Assembly: GCA_015039365.1 (NCBI GenBank)
Contig: WION01000005.1
Coordinates: 248,001-312,000 of the forward strand
Direction of reading: 5' to 3'
Source: Amanita rubescens
Lineage: Eukaryota; Basidiomycota; Agaricomycetes; Agaricales; Amanitaceae
DNA: 64,000 bases
This document shows positions 21,937 to 38,635 of this stretch, piece after piece. The notes below the pieces were generated by a model. The model ran no database searches, was not told the DNA's origin, and saw nothing but the letters and a program-made list of their open reading frames with translations. Within the stretch, counting starts at the first letter, position 1. The number at the start of each line of letters is the position of its first letter. The translations under genes and the position numbers were made by a program.

Positions 21937-23172
21937 ATTTTTAGTCTGACGTTAGGCACGGTGAAATACGCATACTCTAGGCGGTCAGGGACAGAAAGAA
22001 GGGGAGTCCACGTCCGACCCAAAAGACAAAATTAACGAGACCTTTTTTTTTTCTTTTTTCGGTTGGGTTTTCCCGATCATCAAGACGCATATTCATCGAG
22101 GTGGAGCCCATTGCAAACGATCTGGCGGGCACAGAGAGGGTCCTCGGACGGAGGCAATCTCGGCCCCCCTGCGAAACGTTGGACATTGCCGGGTTGTCGG
22201 GTCGGTAGGGGTTGGCGAAAGAACGCGACAGCAGTCGGGGTCAGAGGGAGGGCAAAGCGACGTCCGGCCCAATAGGCGAGTGCGGTGGGAGGAGGAAGGG
22301 GGAGGGGGGAGGAACGCGAGGATCGCTGGGCGGCGGCCGTGGGGCCTGGAAGCGGCGGACGTTGCCGAGGTGTTTGGCATTATTGTGGGACAGAAACTCT
22401 CTACGAATAAACCTTGCTTTTCAAGCAAGGTAACTGAATCTGATGTTCGGGCGTGCGCGCTTCCAAAAGATCACTTCTCGGTCCTATTCAGCAAACGCTC
22501 GAACTCAAGTGGAAGATGCTAGACCGTCTTGGGTTTACGTCACCTCCAAGTTGTTGTCGTACACCGTCATACCCAGTATGCACTGCAAACTTCTACAGCA
22601 ATCCTTCATAATCAATGAATTCAAATTCAGCAATAGCAGCATATGGCGTATTCTTTCATGATTTCGGTGACAGAGAGCACGTGTTTCAACCTGTACGTGT
22701 AATGCGCACACAGCCTCCTCTTATGCTTAATTGACACCTCGAGGTACGACGCTGGGCAAGAAGGCAATTCTTTAGCCTTACCCCGGAAGAACAGCGCCTC
22801 CTAACAAATGAAAAATCACCGGATGGACCGAGCCAATGAGGAGTTCATGATATTGGGTCATTCTTGACACCCTGACATGGCGCATTTGAGGGACCCTCCA
22901 TGATATCTTCGCGTCTATCTAAGTATATCAGACGAAGATTGACCACATCAATAGACTATATTAATAAATCCCCGACCCCGAGCTCACTGGTTGCCGCAAT
23001 TTTTTCTATTGGACGATGTACAATCGGATACCTGATGCATCGTGTCTCTTATTCCTTCGGAATTCGATTAAACGGTAAATTGAACGGTCTCTAAAGAATA
23101 CCAGCATCCCCACTCAGGTACGGTTCGTGATCTCGATTTTTGGAGTTTGTTCCCTCGAACGTCTGAACGTTG
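21937..23172. other. Gene-poor stretch upstream of Helitron relic
   Basis: About 1.2 kb without a convincing gene. It holds a T-rich tract near 22040, a strongly G/GA-rich tract (22280-22320) whose long open frames look like composition artefacts, and a short open stretch at 22741-22839 encoding VRRWARRQFFSLTPEEQRLL and a few more residues, which looks protein-like but has no start or partner exon that I can find. Part of this may belong to the Helitron. Confidence 0.4.
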
Positions 23173-23775
23173 ATGGCATCGTCGTTCCTTCGGCCCGGAT
23201 GTTCACCACGTTGCAGCAGCGTTTATCCTTCTATCCTATCCATGACACAGGAGATAGAAAACGCGCATGAAACGGGGGTCATGCGGCCCTCCGCTCTTGA
23301 AGATCAGCTCGGGGACCTGAAACGCCTTTTAGAGGGCTCGGAACCTGCGCTGGGTGCCGAACAGATAGACCGATGTGCCGAGCTTGCGGAGTCCGTTGCA
23401 ACGTTGCGACAGGACGTCCGAGATTTTACGGCCATAAAGAGTGACCTTCAAGGAAGAGGGCAAAATACTGCGATGTCAGGTATGTGTTACGAGTTTGGCA
23501 TGCCAAGATAGAATTTCACGCCCACCATTGCACACACACTGCATAGATTCATCAGAAGCATCAATTAATATATACTCAAACGTAGAACAAAAGGATCTCA
23601 TAAAGATCTTGAAAGAATCGCACGAAGATCGTATTCGACAAATCACGACTTTCCAACAAGGTGATGTGGGTGCCCAATGACAGGGACCCATTAACTGATA
23701 AGCGCCGTAGATATGAAGGCGTCTGCAGAACGTTCCCACGCTGAAATGCTGGAAGCGCTATCACGAGGGAACTAA
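23173..23775 (+). CDS. Small uncharacterised helical protein
   Basis: Three exons, 23173-23479, 23547-23660 and 23711-23775, join through introns with clean GT/AG ends. ATG 23173 gives a short leader; ATG 23242 (MTQEIENAHETGV) is a likely alternative. The product is charged and predicted helical: EDQLGDLKRLLEGSEPALG, DRCAELAESVATLRQDVRDF, then IKILKESHEDRIRQITTFQQ and KASAERSHAEMLEALSRGN. Leu spacing and frequent Glu/Lys/Gln suggest a coiled coil. I do not recognise a family. It lies 200 bp upstream of the SCM3 gene on the same strand. Confidence 0.55.
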
Positions 23776-23975
23776 TGACAGTGTGTGCGCACTCACCCGC
23801 TCGTTGCGCGTACTGCGGAATTCGGGTTAACCCATGCGGGGAAGCGCAGTCCTGGAGGTACGTTGCATGTGGTGGTTTCCAAAACCATGTACTTGGATAT
23901 GCAAGGCATATATATATAACTGTGCGCGTTACGTCTACAAAAACGTGTCATTTTGCGTTATGCATCTAACCCTGC

Positions 23976-25894
23976 ATGATGATGTTCCCCGAGCCATCCT
24001 ATCCATTAATCGATGGGCAGGCGGTTGGATTTAGTGATAAGTCATCATATAATGATAGTGATTTTGAGGTGCCTTCTGGGCCCCAGAATGTAAGCCCAGT
24101 AACCCCTGTGCGGTCCGCTATGAAATTGCCGAAATTTCAATCACGTGACGCGCAGAGTAACGCGTCCAACTTGCGCGTTCAGAAGACATGCAGTCAGCAA
24201 GGCCGTTACCCAGACCACCATTACTTACGCCCTCGCCAACTCCTCCCGTATCTAGGGTGAATGTTTCAAACCGAAGAGATGATCCTCCCCCATCCAAAAG
24301 ACAACGTTTCTTGTCGCCTTCTCCACCTCAATCTAGTCGGAAGCCGATCCCCACATCTTTACCGTCCACTGCGAAAATCCCCCAGAATAACGACCTTCTA
24401 AAGGAGAGGCACGCCAATATGATGAGGCTTTTCAATGCTTGGTCGTCGCTCGCAGAACGCTACGCAAAACCCATCGACGAGGACGATATAGTAGACATTG
24501 TGACAGGACAAGTGGTCCAAGACAGAGGTGTAATCAGCAGCTGGGATAAATCGAAGCAAGGTTTTTTCACAAATTTCCGGACAAACAAAAAAAAGACACC
24601 AAAGTCTGTCGAAAAGGTCAAAGATGGTAAGGTGGAAGAGTGGCAGGGAAAGGGGAAAGGAGATTTGGATGAACTTGACTCGTTTGCTATTGAAGACACA
24701 AGCGACGATGCGCAGCACGAATTCGATCCAAGCATCGAGGTCGCTAAAGAATTCCTGCGACCACCAATAGACGACTGTTTAGCTCCGGCGGTAACCGATG
24801 ACTTGGAAGAATTTATGGAAGCGGAAAAGAGGAGGAAGGAACTTTATGGCGATGATGTTCACTCATCCGGCGACGATTCAGAACTTCATTACACTCAGCT
24901 ACGGCGATTTCGGGCCTCACGGAAGAAAGGCAAAGAACGGTTAAAGGAACCTACTTGTGCCCCCACAACTTCTTCTGCATTATTATCACCAGCACCGTCC
25001 AATTGCGACGAGGACCTTGAAATATACGAGGCTCAGATACGCCAGTTCCGCGCCGCCCGGTTAACTGCCGAAGCAAGTTCGAGTATTTCAGGGAGTGACG
25101 ACGAGCGGTGCAGCTTACCCTGCAGTAGTTCCCGAAAGATTGTGCCATTTTTGTCGCAGCCTGCATCACCGGAAAAGCAAGTTCGCTCAAGGCGACGACA
25201 CCAGCTCCGTGCTCGCATCTCATGCAGCACGGAAAGACCTGGTGTCGTTGATAGCGAGGATGAACCCGTGTCTCCCTTGGAACGCAGGAGCACTTCAAGA
25301 TCACCCATTCCTCCTGCTATTCGTGAGCCGTCGCAATCTCCAAGGTCAAATCCCAGGAAAACGACGAATAGTGCTCAGAATAGTTCTCCGAGACATAGAC
25401 GCAGTCCTTCATCTATATCTTTACCCCCTTCATCTTCTCCTTTGCCCTCTGACGACGAAGAAGTCGAGATTTGCGAGGCTCCGCCACCTGTGTTCAGAAC
25501 ACCACGGTTGAGGAGAAGGGTCGTTATCGAGAGCGACGAAGAAAACGTCCTGACAAAAAAACGCTGCACTGTCCATCCACGTTCAGCTACTGCAACACCT
25601 TTACGGTTGCCCGACGACATTTCATCCGATGACGAAATAGAAATTATTGGGTTCAACGCGGATCGGCCCAAGTTGAAAGGAAAAAGACTGAAGGTTGTGT
25701 CGAGCGAAGACGAAGATTTTCCAGATTCTGAAAGGCGGAGCAGTCGCCCTCCGACTGTACCGCCCTCGTCGTCGCCCGTCTCATCCGATCTGGATGGTCC
25801 AGCCTTCTTCCCTCCGACGTCTTCTTCTCCTGTTCTTCTCCCTCAAGAGGATGAATCCGACGATGAACTAGGAGGGTGGGATTTGACACATTAA
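23976..25894 (+). CDS. SCM3: Scm3/HJURP-family CENP-A chaperone
   Basis: Scm3 loads the centromeric histone CENP-A (Cse4) onto centromeres. The diagnostic block is MMRLFNAWSSLAERYAKPI, DEDDIVDIVTGQVVQDRG and VISSWD, the helix plus acidic/DIVTG motif of the fungal Scm3 domain. The rest is long, acidic and disordered, with repeated Ser/Asp/Glu clusters (DSEDEP, SSDDEIEIIGF, SSEDEDFPDSE) and basic patches, ending LGGWDLTH. A single long exon from ATG 24188 encodes all recognised features. A first exon from ATG 23976 joined by a 38-nt intron (24145-24182) extends the frame smoothly (SPVTPVRSAMKLPKFQSQDM), so I include it with lower certainty. Nuclear, at kinetochores; role from the family. Confidence 0.8.
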
Positions 25895-26188
25895 AACATT
25901 TTCTGTCTTTGTTTTGGATATGACCTATTTTAGTAGGGTCAGCGCCATGGACAGCCTGGGTTGCTTCCATTGCCGCAAATATGACCGTTTGCAATATCGC
26001 TGATGGCTATCTGCCTACGCATGCTAAATTTATGTTGTATCATTTAGTGGCCAGTTTCTGTGACCAGAAACGTGCCTGTTGTACCAACAGAGAGTCTTAT
26101 AATGATAATTTTTATAATTTTTGGTATAGGAGTGGATAATTACATAATATCTCTATTTGAAGAATCGAAATCGCGCTAGCCAAGGATA
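25895..26188. other. Short intergenic region
   Basis: About 290 bp, AT-rich toward 26100, separating the SCM3 stop from the ECM16 start. Nothing else is recognised. Confidence 0.4.
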
Positions 26189-30642
<4,454 letters not shown>

Positions 30643-30822
30643 CCAAAAGATGATATATCTACTACAGTCTAGCTACCTGTAATTGCGAGTAATGTACAAT
30701 TGCTAGACATATATTAATAGTGAAGAGATTATGATAGTCCATAAATATAAAGGCCGAAACGCATGACAGTTAGCAATGAAGTCATCTCTAAATATTATCG
30801 TCAGCTGCAGGGCTACCAAGGA

Positions 30823-33800
30823 TTAATATTTGGCTACCTTCTTCTTAGGTATGAACATGGTTTGTGGTTGCTTAGGCCTCTTAGGTGGGGGTGGTCTAGA
30901 TTGGACAGTTGGCGCCCGCCCCTCGGCAGTGCGGCTAGCTTTCGCAGGAGGCGCAGCGCTAATCTCGTCCTCTGCTAGTCTTTTACGGCTGCTTGGCTCT
31001 GCGTTTCCGTCAGACTCTCCTCGTTTGGGTGAGCCCCGGTTTTGATCGACGTTACCCTTGAGACTTTGGGGAGTATAAAGATCGGTGGGAACTGGGTTGG
31101 GAGTAGGAGCAAGTCGGGTCATTTTCCGCGGAGAGATAGGTATCGGTCGAATTGAGGGCGGTGCTGAAACCGGCGCCGCGAAGTAAGCCGTGTCAGCCTG
31201 AACATAGATTTTCAACGTCCGCGTTGGATTTTCCATATGAACAAGCTTACATTAATGAGACATAATCTAGATCTTGCATCAGTAATTATCTCTGCCCAGG
31301 TCGTATTACTCCTTTCAAGAGTGGGTGCATTTCCAAGAATAAATAGGGATGACTTTGCACGCGTCAGAGCAACGTTCATGCGACGCATGTCTTTGTAATA
31401 TTGAATGAGAACTTGTGCCTGTCGTCGTAACCAGTTACACACCTGCTAAGAATCCAACGGTATCTTGACCTAGTCCACCACGGACGCACGACAAAATGAT
31501 AACATCCTTCTCTTGTCCTTGAAATCCATCGACTGTATTGAAGTCTACTTTGCCTTCGAGTTTTTCTCCCAGAAATCGCTCAAATTGGCGACGGAGCTCT
31601 ACGACCTGTGCTCTATACATACTCACGACACCCACGCGGAAGTCCAGATTAACAGAGGAAAATTCTCGGCGCAGACGAGCGTACAAAGACGCCGCAACCT
31701 GGCACTCGGCTTTATTGACTAGAGATCTACCACTCTGTTCTTCGGTTCCACTGACGTTGAAGAATTTATATGTCCCAAACTTTAAATGTGAATGCCAGGG
31801 CTGCACGGTTTTTTTAGCCATATCAGGCCCGTCTTGTAACCTCCCTTGGTAGAATACTCGGCTAGGCAGGCGACTGATATCGGGATGCATGCGGTATTGT
31901 ATGCTACGCAGAGGACATCAAGGGAGTCCACAGGATTCGACGAATGACTTACTTTAGTAGCTGCATCGCCTCCGGTCGCTGTTTCTGCAACCGAACGAAC
32001 AGTGACTGATTGTAGAGGTAACGGGTAGCCTTTCGATTCCCATATTTTAGAGTTATGTACTAGATATCATCAATGGGAAAGCTTACCTCCTGCGATATGA
32101 CCGTTGGTGGCAATTGCTGGGGATCCCCGACTAGGATACATCGGTTACACTTGTATTTGAGAGGAATCAGAGAGCTCAATTCTATTGCTTGCGCCGCCTC
32201 GTCGATGACGATTGTCTCGAATTCAAACTGGTCCAGGGTATCGTGGCCAGCACCAGACAGAGTAGAACATATCACATCAGCCTCCTGCAAGACCTGTCGG
32301 CGAGTCCTACGACGAATAGCATCCAGCGTACGAGATTCAGACTTTTGTGCGTCCTTTAGCTGATCCAGTTGTTGCGTCAGTGCGATTCTTTGAGAATTTA
32401 GTTTCTTAAGCTCATCCTCCAAGGCTTTGTAACGAATGACGTTGTCCTGGAGGTTAGTTAACACTGCGAGCTTCTGCTTTCGCATGTCCTTCACTGATTC
32501 CAGGTTTTTACGCAAGGTAGCAACTTCGCCTTCAAGATCTTTCCCCTTCGTAGCAGAGGTATTGCCATTCAATTTCTGTTCCACTAGAGCGTCGAGAGAT
32601 ACATCTTTAACGCTTAGATTGATGGATTTGTCGGTACCAATCCTGACGACTTTGGCATTATCTGGTTTAATTCTTGAGCCACGGTAACCTTCTTTAATAC
32701 GATAGGCGATCTCGTCTATTGCAGCATTACTTGGTGCGCATATGAGTATCTTGGCAGCAGTGCCCTTGTCGGCTGGCGTAGATGACTTCCCCACATGAAC
32801 AGTAGTAGCTGGTCGCCCTCGCTTCGACAAAAACACTGCAACAAGTCCACAAATTGTCGAAGTCTTTCCTGTTCCCGGGGGCCTACTCAGACAGTCAAAT
32901 TATGAATTTTGCTCCAAATCACCGCGACTTTACCCTTGAATCAACGAAAAACCGGACATATCGAGAGAACTTAAGATCGCGTTTGCTTGGGGTTCGTTAA
33001 TGCCATATTTCGCCATGGCAATTTCGGCGTCCCTAGGGTCAACCTGCGGTGGCATTGGTAGCTGAGGCCGCAAAATCATATCCACATAATCGTAGTATGG
33101 AAGCGACACAAGTGCCGCATATTCGCGATGGATAGTGCTTAAGCTAAGAAGCGATTTTAGAATTGCGATACCCGAGTCAAATGCATAATACTTGCCTGAA
33201 AATCTTCGAAAGGAGCCAGACAGTTGCCACCTGAGGGCCCGGATCTCCATCCGTCTTTAGGACACAGCGCAAAGTTGCCTGCGCTCCCTGAAAACCCTTT
33301 TTGTAGCTTTGTGTCTTCGCCATCATGCATTTTTGGTTGCTCGGGTTACGCAACAAAACAATGTCTGTTTCGGCCAAATACCATTCCCTTTTCAAGTCTC
33401 CAACGAATGCAACTTCGATATCTAACCAATCGTCGACGAAGCTTCGACCACCAATCTTCACATTGTACAGTTCTTGCTGCTCGTCTTTCGCCTGGCAGAT
33501 CTGAGCCCAGCATTCAATCAGCAAGAGGGGCCCAAAAACTCGTTGGTAGTCATTGTAGTCCTTGAATGTATCGGGAACATAGGACACATCAAGCTTCTCT
33601 CCGGGTGGCATAGGTCCACCATGGTTGTAATCCCAAGATAAGAGAGCTCTGTGAAGACCACCTATATTAGGCTTCATGCGCAGCGCAACACGACGGGCTT
33701 CCTCTTGTCGATCTCGTCTCTCGCGCCGCTCCCTCAAGGGATCCTTGACTCCCGCAATTTCGATGGTTTTGATTTGACGTCTATCTGCTATCTTTTTAAT

Positions 33801-36800
33801 CTTGGGAGATTTTTGGAACTTGGCTAAAGCAGCCAATCCTCCACGATGCTCCTCGTCGCTGTCCGAGTCATCAGACTCGGAAGAGCTAGCCGGCCCCGAG
33901 CTAGGTCTACTCTCGTCCTTGATTTTGAGTGCTTTGAGGTTCGAACTAATCCCCACCCCTGCTGAGGTTGCGCCAGGTTTCTTCCATGCTGGAATGCTTG
34001 AAGCAGCGTCGAGTCTGCGTTGATCGTCCTCTGTGAAGTACGACGATAACCGATTTGGTAAACGTGGTTGTGGTTTCACGTCGTGAGCTTTGGTCAGCGA
34101 AGGTTTTCGTTCCGGGCGGGGCTCTTCCAACTTGACATCTTTTTTTAACGAAGGCCCAAGTGAGGCGCCAACAATCTCTACGTCATCTTCGTCAAAAGAG
34201 GCTATGGCGTTGGCCAATGCAGACAGTCTCGACGAATCGAGGCGAGTAGTAGTTTTCGACTTATCCTTTTTCGCGCTTTCGAGATGCTTAGTGAGTTTAG
34301 CTAGACCTTCGGGGGATGGAGGGATGCCAGTATCCCGGAATACATCGAGCAGCGATTGAATCAGTGAGAATGACTGGTGCAAAAGTTCTTCATCGGTCAA
34401 GCGTAACCAACGAGCGAGCTCCGGTAAGACCTCTTGAAGGGAATTGACCATCTTTTTTCCGACTGGAGATAGCTTGTTGGGTTTAATGGTTCCTGATAAC
34501 CGAGATTTCGCTGCCTTGGCAATTACTCTCCATTGCGCAAGCATGTCTCTGCCGAATATTAGCGCATCCCTCATCCAAAGGATCATTTCTTCGTTTTCAA
34601 AGAATATGGACCAGGAAGGGCAACGCTTGAATATGACCGAAATAGATTTAGTCATTAAAGACCACAGTTGAGGCAATTGAGCTGCAGGGCCATGCTCATC
34701 ATTCGGACGGAGAAAGGAGGTATCTCTGAGAAGACCAGCAGCAGAGGCGCAGAGTGCTTCGATAATGTCCGTAAAACACCTCACAAGCGAACCCGACAAG
34801 CTACAGGCTTCGGGGACAACAGGCGCGAACTGGACGAAGGCCGTAAGGAAGTCGATTATACCTTCAAAAGATCCATCCGGTAGATTCTCAAGCAGTGCCC
34901 GAAAGCACTCCTGACGACCGTCAATGTCGAATGCGAGCGATATCAACGACTTGGCAGCAGCCTGTATTTGCGTCACGGGTGATAGCAAGAGTAACATAAC
35001 ATCCTTTGCTGCGCCACGTTGCTGCAGAGCATTGATTCCGGAAGTAGAAACATTGTAGTCCCCAAATTGTGTCATTGCAGGCAGGAATCCGTCGCTGAAG
35101 GTACCAATGGCACTGTTAATGCCGTCGAACGCCGCTTTGGGTGTCATACATCCTTCTTCCACATCCGCAATGCTGAAGGTTGGGGCGTATGGCTTCGTGG
35201 ATAATTTATCGATGTGTGCGGCACGGGCGAGAATCGATATTACTGTAACGAGCCCTTCTATATCATTTGCTTGCATGACCTGGTATATTTTGTTCCACAT
35301 TTGCGTTCTAATTGAAAATTCGTGTATCTTGGTCTTGACAGGACGTTTGTTCGTGACCTCTGCCAATGTAGCGCACAACGCTGTCATGACAGATGAGACA
35401 CGCTCGATATCCCTGGTGAGTGTATTTGAGACCAGACTCCGTGCAGATGCGCGAGCGTTTTTCCATTGTTCGTCATTGTATGTGCGGGATAACGCCACGG
35501 ACACGATAATCTCCGTGTGTATGTCAAGGACATGCAAAGCAGCATCGACCGTGGAAGCATTTTCATCCTGACGTTTTCGCAAGACGCCACTGAGTAGCTG
35601 AATATAGGGGGAAGATTAGATTGTATACGCGTAAATAAATAATGGAAAACGCACAAGCATGGCTGTATTCATCGTAGATGGCCTTGAGACACTGAATCTT
35701 TCGTGCTGCATCTCTTCACAAAGAAAATCTATTATCTTCGCAAGCACCTCTGCAAATACGCGGGGTTTACGGATAGTATGCAAGTATTCCGCAAACCAAG
35801 CCAGATAACGCGACCGTTCTGCCCCAGCATCTACCGTCTCCAGGAGGGTTGCAAAAGCAGGATTGTCTTTCACGGCGTCAAAGACAACCTGAGGATATTC
35901 ATCGTTCTCATCGCTCCAGAATTCCACGCCCAGCCGCTTGAGGAGCAGTAGCAAGCACCCCAGAACATCGGGAAATTCTAGGTAAAGACAAGTCAGAGCG
36001 CGCCTGCGATAAACAAAAACAACACACCTGCGCCACTATCATGCAAGTGACCGACGACGACATGCCGAATGTCAATAGAGTTTTGTTTGTTTTTCAACAG
36101 ATCTGGATCCACGTGGCGTAGAAATATTTGAAGGGCTTGCCACATATCGCGTTTATCGGTAGAAAAGGCGAAAGTTGGGAACCGGGACTGCAAATTCGAG
36201 AGCATATCAAAAGAAAGCAGGTCGATTATCGATGTCAAAACGTCCTTGTACATCCCCACGAATTGTTCTTTTGGAATAGGTACGACAGTTGTCTTGGATG
36301 CCAGACTTTGACTGAACTGCCGGATTGCTGGGTCCTTGTGAAATAATAATAGTAATACTCCAGGCGGGACGAGCTCCTTTGGCCAGCTATCGAGGCGATA
36401 CAGCCCACCCTGTAAGGCCGTTTGAATAGCCGGATCAGAAAAGATGGTCGAATTGAACAGTATTCGATACACCGTCGACGGCTGGACAACGCGCGTCTGT
36501 AATCCACTCGGTCCTACGTTGGAAATATCCCCTCGAACGGTAGCAAGTTCCCATGCCTCAAAGCTTTTATAGAAACTTTGTAAAGTATCATCTGGGAACG
36601 CAGCAAAGTACCTGCGCGAAGATCACGCAATGGAGTCATGGCGGGCCTGCAATGGCACTTACGTGTGTCGAGACTCTACTTTAATACGCTCCAAAGATCG
36701 TATGCAATTACAGCATCCACGCAGACAAGTGTTCAACCTATTCTTCCATTGTTCGACTTGCGGGCTGTCGTATGCAAACAAACGGAGGAGGAAAGATGCA

Positions 36801-36991
36801 GCGGCAATCACGGTGGTATCCGCAATATCGCAAAACCAATGTAAGTTTTGATCCACGGAGCTTGGGGGGACACCCATCAGATAGGCGTAGATCGTTCCAA
36901 GAACCTGGTCCGAGGCACCAGCATTGTCGACCGGTGTGTCGTGAAGGGACTTGAGGAGTTTCTGCACATTGCTTGGCGGTGGCCTAGCCAT
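30823..36991 (-). CDS. SEN1: Sen1-type superfamily 1 RNA/DNA helicase
   Basis: Sen1 (senataxin) terminates noncoding RNA-polymerase II transcripts and resolves R-loops. Start ATG 36991 (MARPPPSNVQKLL), stop 30823-30825. The N-terminal ~1,000 residues form the helical Sen1 N-domain, with a disordered linker (about 33.8-34.3 kb). The helicase core shows motif I GPPGTGKTST joined across the intron ending near 32884, Ia ICAPSNAAIDEIAYR, a coiled-coil prong (LEGEVATLRKNLESVKDMRK), motif II VIDEAAQA, motif III LVGDPQQLPPT, QYRMHP, motif V VDGFQGQEKDVIILSCVR and motif VI MNVALTRAKSSLFILGN. The tail is basic and Pro-rich (PPPPKRPKQPQTMFIPKKK), consistent with a nuclear localisation signal. Many introns. 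Confidence 0.93.
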
Positions 36992-37344
36992 GTATCGTCC
37001 AGCAGTCTTCTAGTTGGTGTTCACTCGCACCGCAAGGGGCGAGGAACCAACCGTTATTGCGACGAAGTGCAAAGTCAATGGAGGTTGAAAGTCCTCTTTG
37101 ATGTTAGGAGTTGGACGCGACTGGCACGTGAGTCACACTCCGAGTTGGTACAAGTCATTTCTATCCTTTTGCCGCACTAGCACCCTGCTGAGCGTGGCAT
37201 ATGATATATGACTCGTGAAACGTCAAGAAATGACATGACGCCTACTAGACGTGTAATTCCAACTGTAAATATCACTGTATATCATATCGGTCCTAGCTCA
37301 GCTTTTCCCACACTAATTTATCTCGATTCTCTATCACTTCCGAC
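36992..37344. other. Divergent intergenic region SEN1 / translin
   Basis: 353 bp between the two start codons; presumably both promoters. No ORF, repeat or RNA gene recognised. Confidence 0.4.
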
Positions 37345-38337
37345 ATGGATCCACAAGATTTTGAGAATATCAATGGAATGCTAGATCGTGAAACCCAACT
37401 ACGTGAGGTGACTGATTTGTTCAATCTTATGGGAGGAGCATATCTCGTTGAGCCTGTGCATTAGAAAATCAAAGAGCAAGTGCTTGAGCTGGACAAGAAG
37501 ACTCGGACCACGATTGGACTGTTGAACAAAATCCACTCAACGCCTCACGAATCCAGTCTGTACAAGTACATGAGCTATGCGGTAGTCTGATCTCCCGGAT
37601 AGTTCCAACGCTGACAGCAGCCGTTACGCCAGTCTTGGTCAGTTGTAAAGACATCATGGCTGCGTTGGCGGGTCTGGTTCCACCAAACGAGTTCTGGCGC
37701 TGGAAAGACATGTGGAGCAATTCCATGAGATCCGTGGTATTCTCCGCTGCCCTCGTCGAGTATCTTACGAACGGGAAGCTAATTACCATCGAGCGAGTGG
37801 CCGAAACCCTCGGGAGTGAGTTGACGTTCATCACACAGGTTCTTCCTGAGAATTGGAACTTTATTCAGTAAAAGAAGATTGGAAAGATCGCCTTGCGCTT
37901 CCTGTTGAAGATTACTTGCAAGGGGTAATAAGCTTGGTCAACGAATTGGTATATTATTACGTTTACCGCCAAGTAGAATGCAAAAGGTTGATACCACTCT
38001 AGTCCCGCCTAGCAGTTAATGCAGTCACCATGGGGAATTTCGACGAACCGATCAAGATATCGATATTTGTCAAGGACATATTCGCTGGTTTCTCAGTGGT
38101 AGCCGTCATTTGTTTAGTCAAAAACTTTAGCAACTGAATTGCGTTTCAGCTAAACTTGAAAAACGACGTTTTAAGACGACGGTTTGACAGCCTAAAATAC
38201 GACCTAAAGAAAATCGAGGAAGGTTTGCCTCACTCTTATATACTGTTAAACCCGGACCCCACACGACGTCTACAGTCGTATATGATGTATCCCTCCGCAA
38301 ACTATCGACAACACCCGTACTTGCTGGAGCAACGTAG
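37345..38337 (+). CDS. Translin
   Basis: Translin is a single-strand RNA/DNA-binding octamer; with TRAX it forms the C3PO endoribonuclease. Seven exons (37345-37407, 37465-37555, 37603-37815, 37869-37948, 38003-38095, 38150-38222, 38276-38337) join to 224 residues, close to the 228 of human translin. Landmarks are ETQLREKIKEQVLELDKKTR, NEFWRWKDMWSNSMRSVVFS, ALVEYLTNGKLITIERVAET, ALPVEDYLQGVISLVNELSR, AVNAVTMGNFDEPIKISIFV, LNLKNDVLRRRFDSLKYDLK and a C-terminal VVYDVSLRKL. The acidic catalytic triad belongs to TRAX, not to translin, so this subunit is expected to bind nucleic acid rather than cut. Confidence 0.93.
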
Positions 38338-38635
38338 AGATACTAGTTGCCTTGTTTCTATTATTGGACTTGTGTTGACTATTATGGATTTGTGTGTGGC
38401 AGCGGAGTCTGAATGTAACGTGCATTGTATTGCATGCCTCACCTACGTCAATCCCATCAAGTCGGAGGATTGCCCTAGATTTTTCATGACAGAAAGAGGG
38501 CCTGATATCAGTAGGGCCTCTGACGTTGTCAATGGATAGAAGGCGAGGTAACCCGATACGTCCTCCAACCTCTGAAGGTACGTAAACCTGTGTGTAACGC
38601 CAGGTAACGACTTCCATTTTAAAACACTTATTGTG
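38338..38635. other. Short intergenic region translin / SGF29
   Basis: About 300 bp between same-strand genes. Open frames here are short and not protein-like; promoter of SGF29 presumably lies here. Confidence 0.4.

Noticed and set aside
22092..22433. Long open frames on both strands in a G-rich tract
   Set aside because: Products are Arg/Gly or Pro/Ser composition artefacts of the GGA-rich DNA, with no recognisable domain or splice partner.
22741..22839. Short protein-like stretch (VRRWARRQFFSLTPEEQRLL)
   Set aside because: No start codon, no joining exon and no family recognised; recorded only as a possible gene fragment.
33177..35582. Several plus-strand open frames within SEN1
   Set aside because: They are antisense shadows of a continuous conserved Sen1 exon.
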